From positions 25,636,082-25,700,081 of the forward strand of contig NC_067207.1 in the NCBI RefSeq assembly GCF_026262505.1: a stretch of 64,000 nucleotides of DNA, written 5' to 3'. This document shows positions 61,366 to 64,000 of the stretch, piece by piece. The notes beneath the pieces were generated by a model, which was not told where the DNA came from, did no database searches, and saw only the letters and a program-made list of their open reading frames with translations. The DNA comes from Trichomonas vaginalis G3 (Eukaryota; Parabasalia; Trichomonadida; Trichomonadidae). Each line of letters begins with the position of its first letter. Position 1 is the first letter of the stretch. The translations under genes and the position numbers were made by a program.

Positions 61366-62031
61366 CTACCAAAAATATGGTGGCGGTGGATTTCTCCATG
61401 GACCCATTGGTTGTGGAGGTGGAGGAGGTAATCCGAACCCATAATACTGAGGAGGTGGCGGGGGGTATGCATAACATGGATAGGGGTACATGGGACCTCC
61501 ATAAGGATACATGTATGGCATTGGGGGTGGTGGAGGATATGGATACATTCCGGGATAATTAAATTGTTGTTGTGGTTGTTGTTGAGCTTGCTTTTCTTGA
61601 GGAGGGTTGATCATGCTGCAAGCACAGAATGTAGAAGATGGCGGAGGAGGTATAAGAGGTGTATCATTTCCTTTTCCTTTCTTATTGTCAATATTTTCCT
61701 TATTTTGAACAGAAACAGCACCACCCCAACATCCACCACAGCATCCTGCTGGTGCACCTTCAGGTGGTTGCATGGTTTGTGTCAACATTTTTTCCATTCT
61801 GCCTGATAAACGACTTCTCCAGCATAAAAACATTTCGTATTCCTTTGCATCAATTTCGAACATTCCTTCATCTTGATTTTCTTTGCTTTTATCTGAATTC
61901 TTGCAATAAGCCTTATGATCAACCAAATACTTTAAATATTTGCACTGGCCACGTGGACACTTACCACAGCATTTTGGTGGTGTGTCCTGTTGACCTTTTG
62001 GCTTAGGTGGTTCCTCTTGAGGATTGCTCAT
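61366..62031 (-). CDS. Cys-rich and Pro/Tyr-rich protein, unknown
   Basis: The product is 221 residues. An N-terminal cysteine cluster (CCGKCPRGQCKYLKYLVDH, then AYCKN) may bind zinc. A helical middle includes EYEMFLCWRSRLSGRMEKML. A second cluster GCCGGCWGG follows, and then a long Pro/Tyr/Gly tail of PPPPP, YPYPC and PYMYPY runs. Such tails bind SH3, WW or profilin modules and often phase-separate. The gene is GC-richer than its neighbours because of Pro codons. I do not recognise a family. Confidence 0.75.
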   Translation of the reverse strand: MSNPQEEPPKPKGQQDTPPKCCGKCPRGQCKYLKYLVDHKAYCKNSDKSKENQDEGMFEIDAKEYEMFLCWRSRLSGRMEKMLTQTMQPPEGAPAGCCGGCWGGAVSVQNKENIDNKKGKGNDTPLIPPPPSSTFCACSMINPPQEKQAQQQPQQQFNYPGMYPYPPPPPMPYMYPYGGPMYPYPCYAYPPPPPQYYGFGLPPPPPQPMGPWRNPPPPYFW

Positions 62032-62531
62032 TTAAAATTTTTTTCTGTTGAAATTTTCCCAAAAGTGTCAATATTCGGAAATTATGAACTATTTGCCATT
62101 GAGATTATTTATTCATAAAATCAGTTAGCCTCCATAAATCATTACTAATTCTAGAAAATAATGCTGAAATTCATAGTAACAAATCAAATTTTATGATATC
62201 TCCATCAAAAATCAATAATATGATTACTAGTGTATTTACTTTTTATGTAAAATTTTCTTGCATTCCAAATTTTGGAGCAATTGTCCATCGAATTTAAGTT
62301 TATTGAATAATCCATGTGATACTTAATCAGTTTTTGGACTAAGTATTTATATCCTAACTTATTTCTGCATTGGCGCAAACATTTATGATCAACCAGAAAA
62401 TATTTAATAAGTATCCATGAATAATCCTAAATATTCGAAATTTTGGAACCCACGCTATTCAATTTAATCTAGATCATTGCATGACTATCAAGATAAAATG
62501 ATTATCTCCACGCCGATAACAATGGGTGTCA
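62032..62531. other. intergenic region between divergent genes
   Basis: About 500 bases, AT-rich, with the promoters of the two flanking genes. No other feature can be identified. Confidence 0.6.
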
Positions 62532-63941
62532 ATGCAGGAAAATCCCACTCTTCCACCCGAGCATTACGTTCAATATTCAGAGATTAGTGAGCACGAAGTC
62601 CTACAAATCGATTATGAGGCAAAAATTCTTGATTCTTATCAATATATCGATAAATACGTAATTAAACAGCCTTTTAAGAGGTCAGATCCCATATTTTTAA
62701 ACTGCAAACCATTAAAGGACCACTTCATTGATGTTCACGAAAGATTAAAACCTATTATACAGACACTCCAAACTTTAAAACAAAATTCAAATGCCGAAAT
62801 ATTTAGAATCCAAAAGTCTATTGACTTTAAAGCTCAACTAAACGCTCTAATACATCCAAAATTCTGGATATTATGCCACCAAGAGTTTCAATTTGTATGT
62901 CGTAAATTTTTAATTCTTCAAAATCAATACTGGATTACAAAACTCAATCGAATCAATTTGATGCTATCAGAGATCAATATAAATCTTCATGCTGCAACTG
63001 ATATGCTTGAGTTGGCGACAGAATTAATTAAAAAACCATCAAATGTCGTTTTTAAGATCAAAAATCTCGAGTCATTCGTACAAAAGCCAGAACTGAGCGA
63101 GACAGTTAAGATTCGTAAGAATTACAGTCGTTTGAAAATTACAGTCGATGCTTTAGAAGTTTTGATAAAATTTTACATGCAGCTTTCAAAACAAACAGAC
63201 GATCAAAACATTCTCAACGTAAAATACTTATCAAAACAAATAACAAGCGAAAATTATTACACAGATTTTTATTCTCCAATTACTCTTGAACTGGAGACAG
63301 TTTTGAGCTCAATCTTATATAATTCTGAAATAAACATCGATACTTTACAGACAAAACGCACAATTAAAGAACAAAAAGCGTTTGCAATCCAATTTTTAGA
63401 ACAACACAAGATTGATAAGAATGTTATACCTTATTTACTTTTTACTTTCCAAAGAATGCTGTTTGGACTTAGTTATGAGCAGAATTCCTCGGAAAATGAC
63501 AAAAATCATGTTGAAACTTTTTCATTTTTGAGAGATCTCGCAGACAAAGATGAAAATTATAGAAGGTTATTCATTCCTATACATCCAGAAATGCAACGCG
63601 TCATTGATCTTTTTAATGAATTGACCTTTACAAGTTATCCAATTGATATGGCTGTTTGCATCGATAAAGCAATCAGAATTTTCAATGGAATCACAGCAGA
63701 AATGGGGGTTGTTGATAAATTGAAGATTATCTGCGTTGCATTGTCATTTAGCTTTTTGCCAGACCCATATTATATAATGGATAGCATTTTGAGCATCCTT
63801 ACGAGCTCAGAGTTCCCTGCCAATATAAGAGATTCTAATAATATATATGTTTCCGCTTGCCAATTTTTGCAAAAACCAAATTGGAAAGAAAATTTTGTTA
63901 ATAAGCAAGAAGACATAACAGAACAAGAATCTGCTAATTAG
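62532..63941 (+). CDS. VPS9-domain-like protein (candidate Rab5 GEF)
   Basis: The product is 469 residues from the ATG at 62532 (MQENPTLPPEHY); an upstream ATG at 62522 is out of frame. Most of it is helical. The C-terminal part (~residues 390-450) fits a VPS9 domain: VVDKLKIICVALSFSF, LPDPYYIMDSILSILTSS and RDSNNIYVSACQFL, matching the VPS9 order of KLxxIxxxL, the ADDxLPIL-type segment and the final SNxxYI. The invariant Asp of that segment is present only as PDP here, so activity is uncertain. VPS9 proteins load Rab5-type GTPases with GTP on endosomes, so the Rab5-like gene 4 kb away is a natural partner. Confidence 0.6.
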   Translation: MQENPTLPPEHYVQYSEISEHEVLQIDYEAKILDSYQYIDKYVIKQPFKRSDPIFLNCKPLKDHFIDVHERLKPIIQTLQTLKQNSNAEIFRIQKSIDFKAQLNALIHPKFWILCHQEFQFVCRKFLILQNQYWITKLNRINLMLSEININLHAATDMLELATELIKKPSNVVFKIKNLESFVQKPELSETVKIRKNYSRLKITVDALEVLIKFYMQLSKQTDDQNILNVKYLSKQITSENYYTDFYSPITLELETVLSSILYNSEINIDTLQTKRTIKEQKAFAIQFLEQHKIDKNVIPYLLFTFQRMLFGLSYEQNSSENDKNHVETFSFLRDLADKDENYRRLFIPIHPEMQRVIDLFNELTFTSYPIDMAVCIDKAIRIFNGITAEMGVVDKLKIICVALSFSFLPDPYYIMDSILSILTSSEFPANIRDSNNIYVSACQFLQKPNWKENFVNKQEDITEQESAN

Positions 63942-64000
63942 TAGATGCTTTTATTATATTTTTATTTTTAATTTTGAATTATAAATGTATTTTTTTGACT

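Noticed and set aside
11728-63941. A functional cluster of membrane-traffic genes.
   Set aside because: Five such genes occur in the window, but they are dispersed among unrelated genes on both strands over 50 kb; chance grouping is the simpler view.

Overview
The window is nuclear DNA of a parabasalid protist of the Trichomonas/Tritrichomonas kind; I cannot decide the genus. The evidence is an AT-rich, standard-code genome with intronless genes, a BspA-like leucine-rich surface protein, remnants of a second beta-helix-like surface family, Polinton (Maverick) elements of the type common in trichomonads, and a Kolobok DNA transposon flanked by TTAA. There are no bacterial operons, and the phage-like fibre genes lie inside the Polintons.

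Layout. 1-10,523 is the right-hand part of Polinton A: SF3-type helicase, a 121-bp tandem repeat, fibre gene, minor-capsid-like genes, packaging ATPase, double-jelly-roll major capsid, small amphipathic proteins and a 450-bp terminal sequence. 10.5-19.4 kb is host: a Sec7-PH protein lacking the catalytic glutamate, the BspA-like protein, tRNA-Arg(ACG) and a DZIP1-like zinc-finger protein. About 19.4-38.4 kb is a second, much more decayed Polinton (B). Its left half is badly worn and holds a 25-N assembly gap. Then come a KilA-N-like remnant, integrase, a collagen-bearing fibre gene, minor-capsid-like genes and ATPase. A 2.4-kb Kolobok copy has inserted into it, and its right end is almost identical to that of A. 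From 38.4 kb to the end it is host again: a coiled-coil protein, a disrupted VPS11, decayed surface-protein genes with a TTAA MITE, a 1558-aa helical protein with a KSD repeat, an MRG15-type chromo-barrel protein, SFT2, a 1.2-kb inverted-repeat structure, an 842-aa helical protein, a Rab5-like GTPase, a class I histone deacetylase, a Cys/Pro-rich protein and a VPS9-like protein.

How they work together. Five host genes belong to membrane traffic (Sec7-PH, VPS11, SFT2, Rab5-like, VPS9-like). VPS9 proteins activate Rab5, and Rab5 recruits VPS11-containing CORVET. Two genes act on chromatin (histone deacetylase, chromo-barrel). Both Polintons encode a virion-like module with a host-recognition fibre. 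Their fibre tips match closely in DNA while the shafts are unrelated, which suggests tip exchange. The most unusual signals are that fibre mosaicism, AAA-loop mini-hairpins near Polinton gene ends, the large palindrome at 54 kb, and a short coding repeat shared by VPS11 and the 1558-aa protein.
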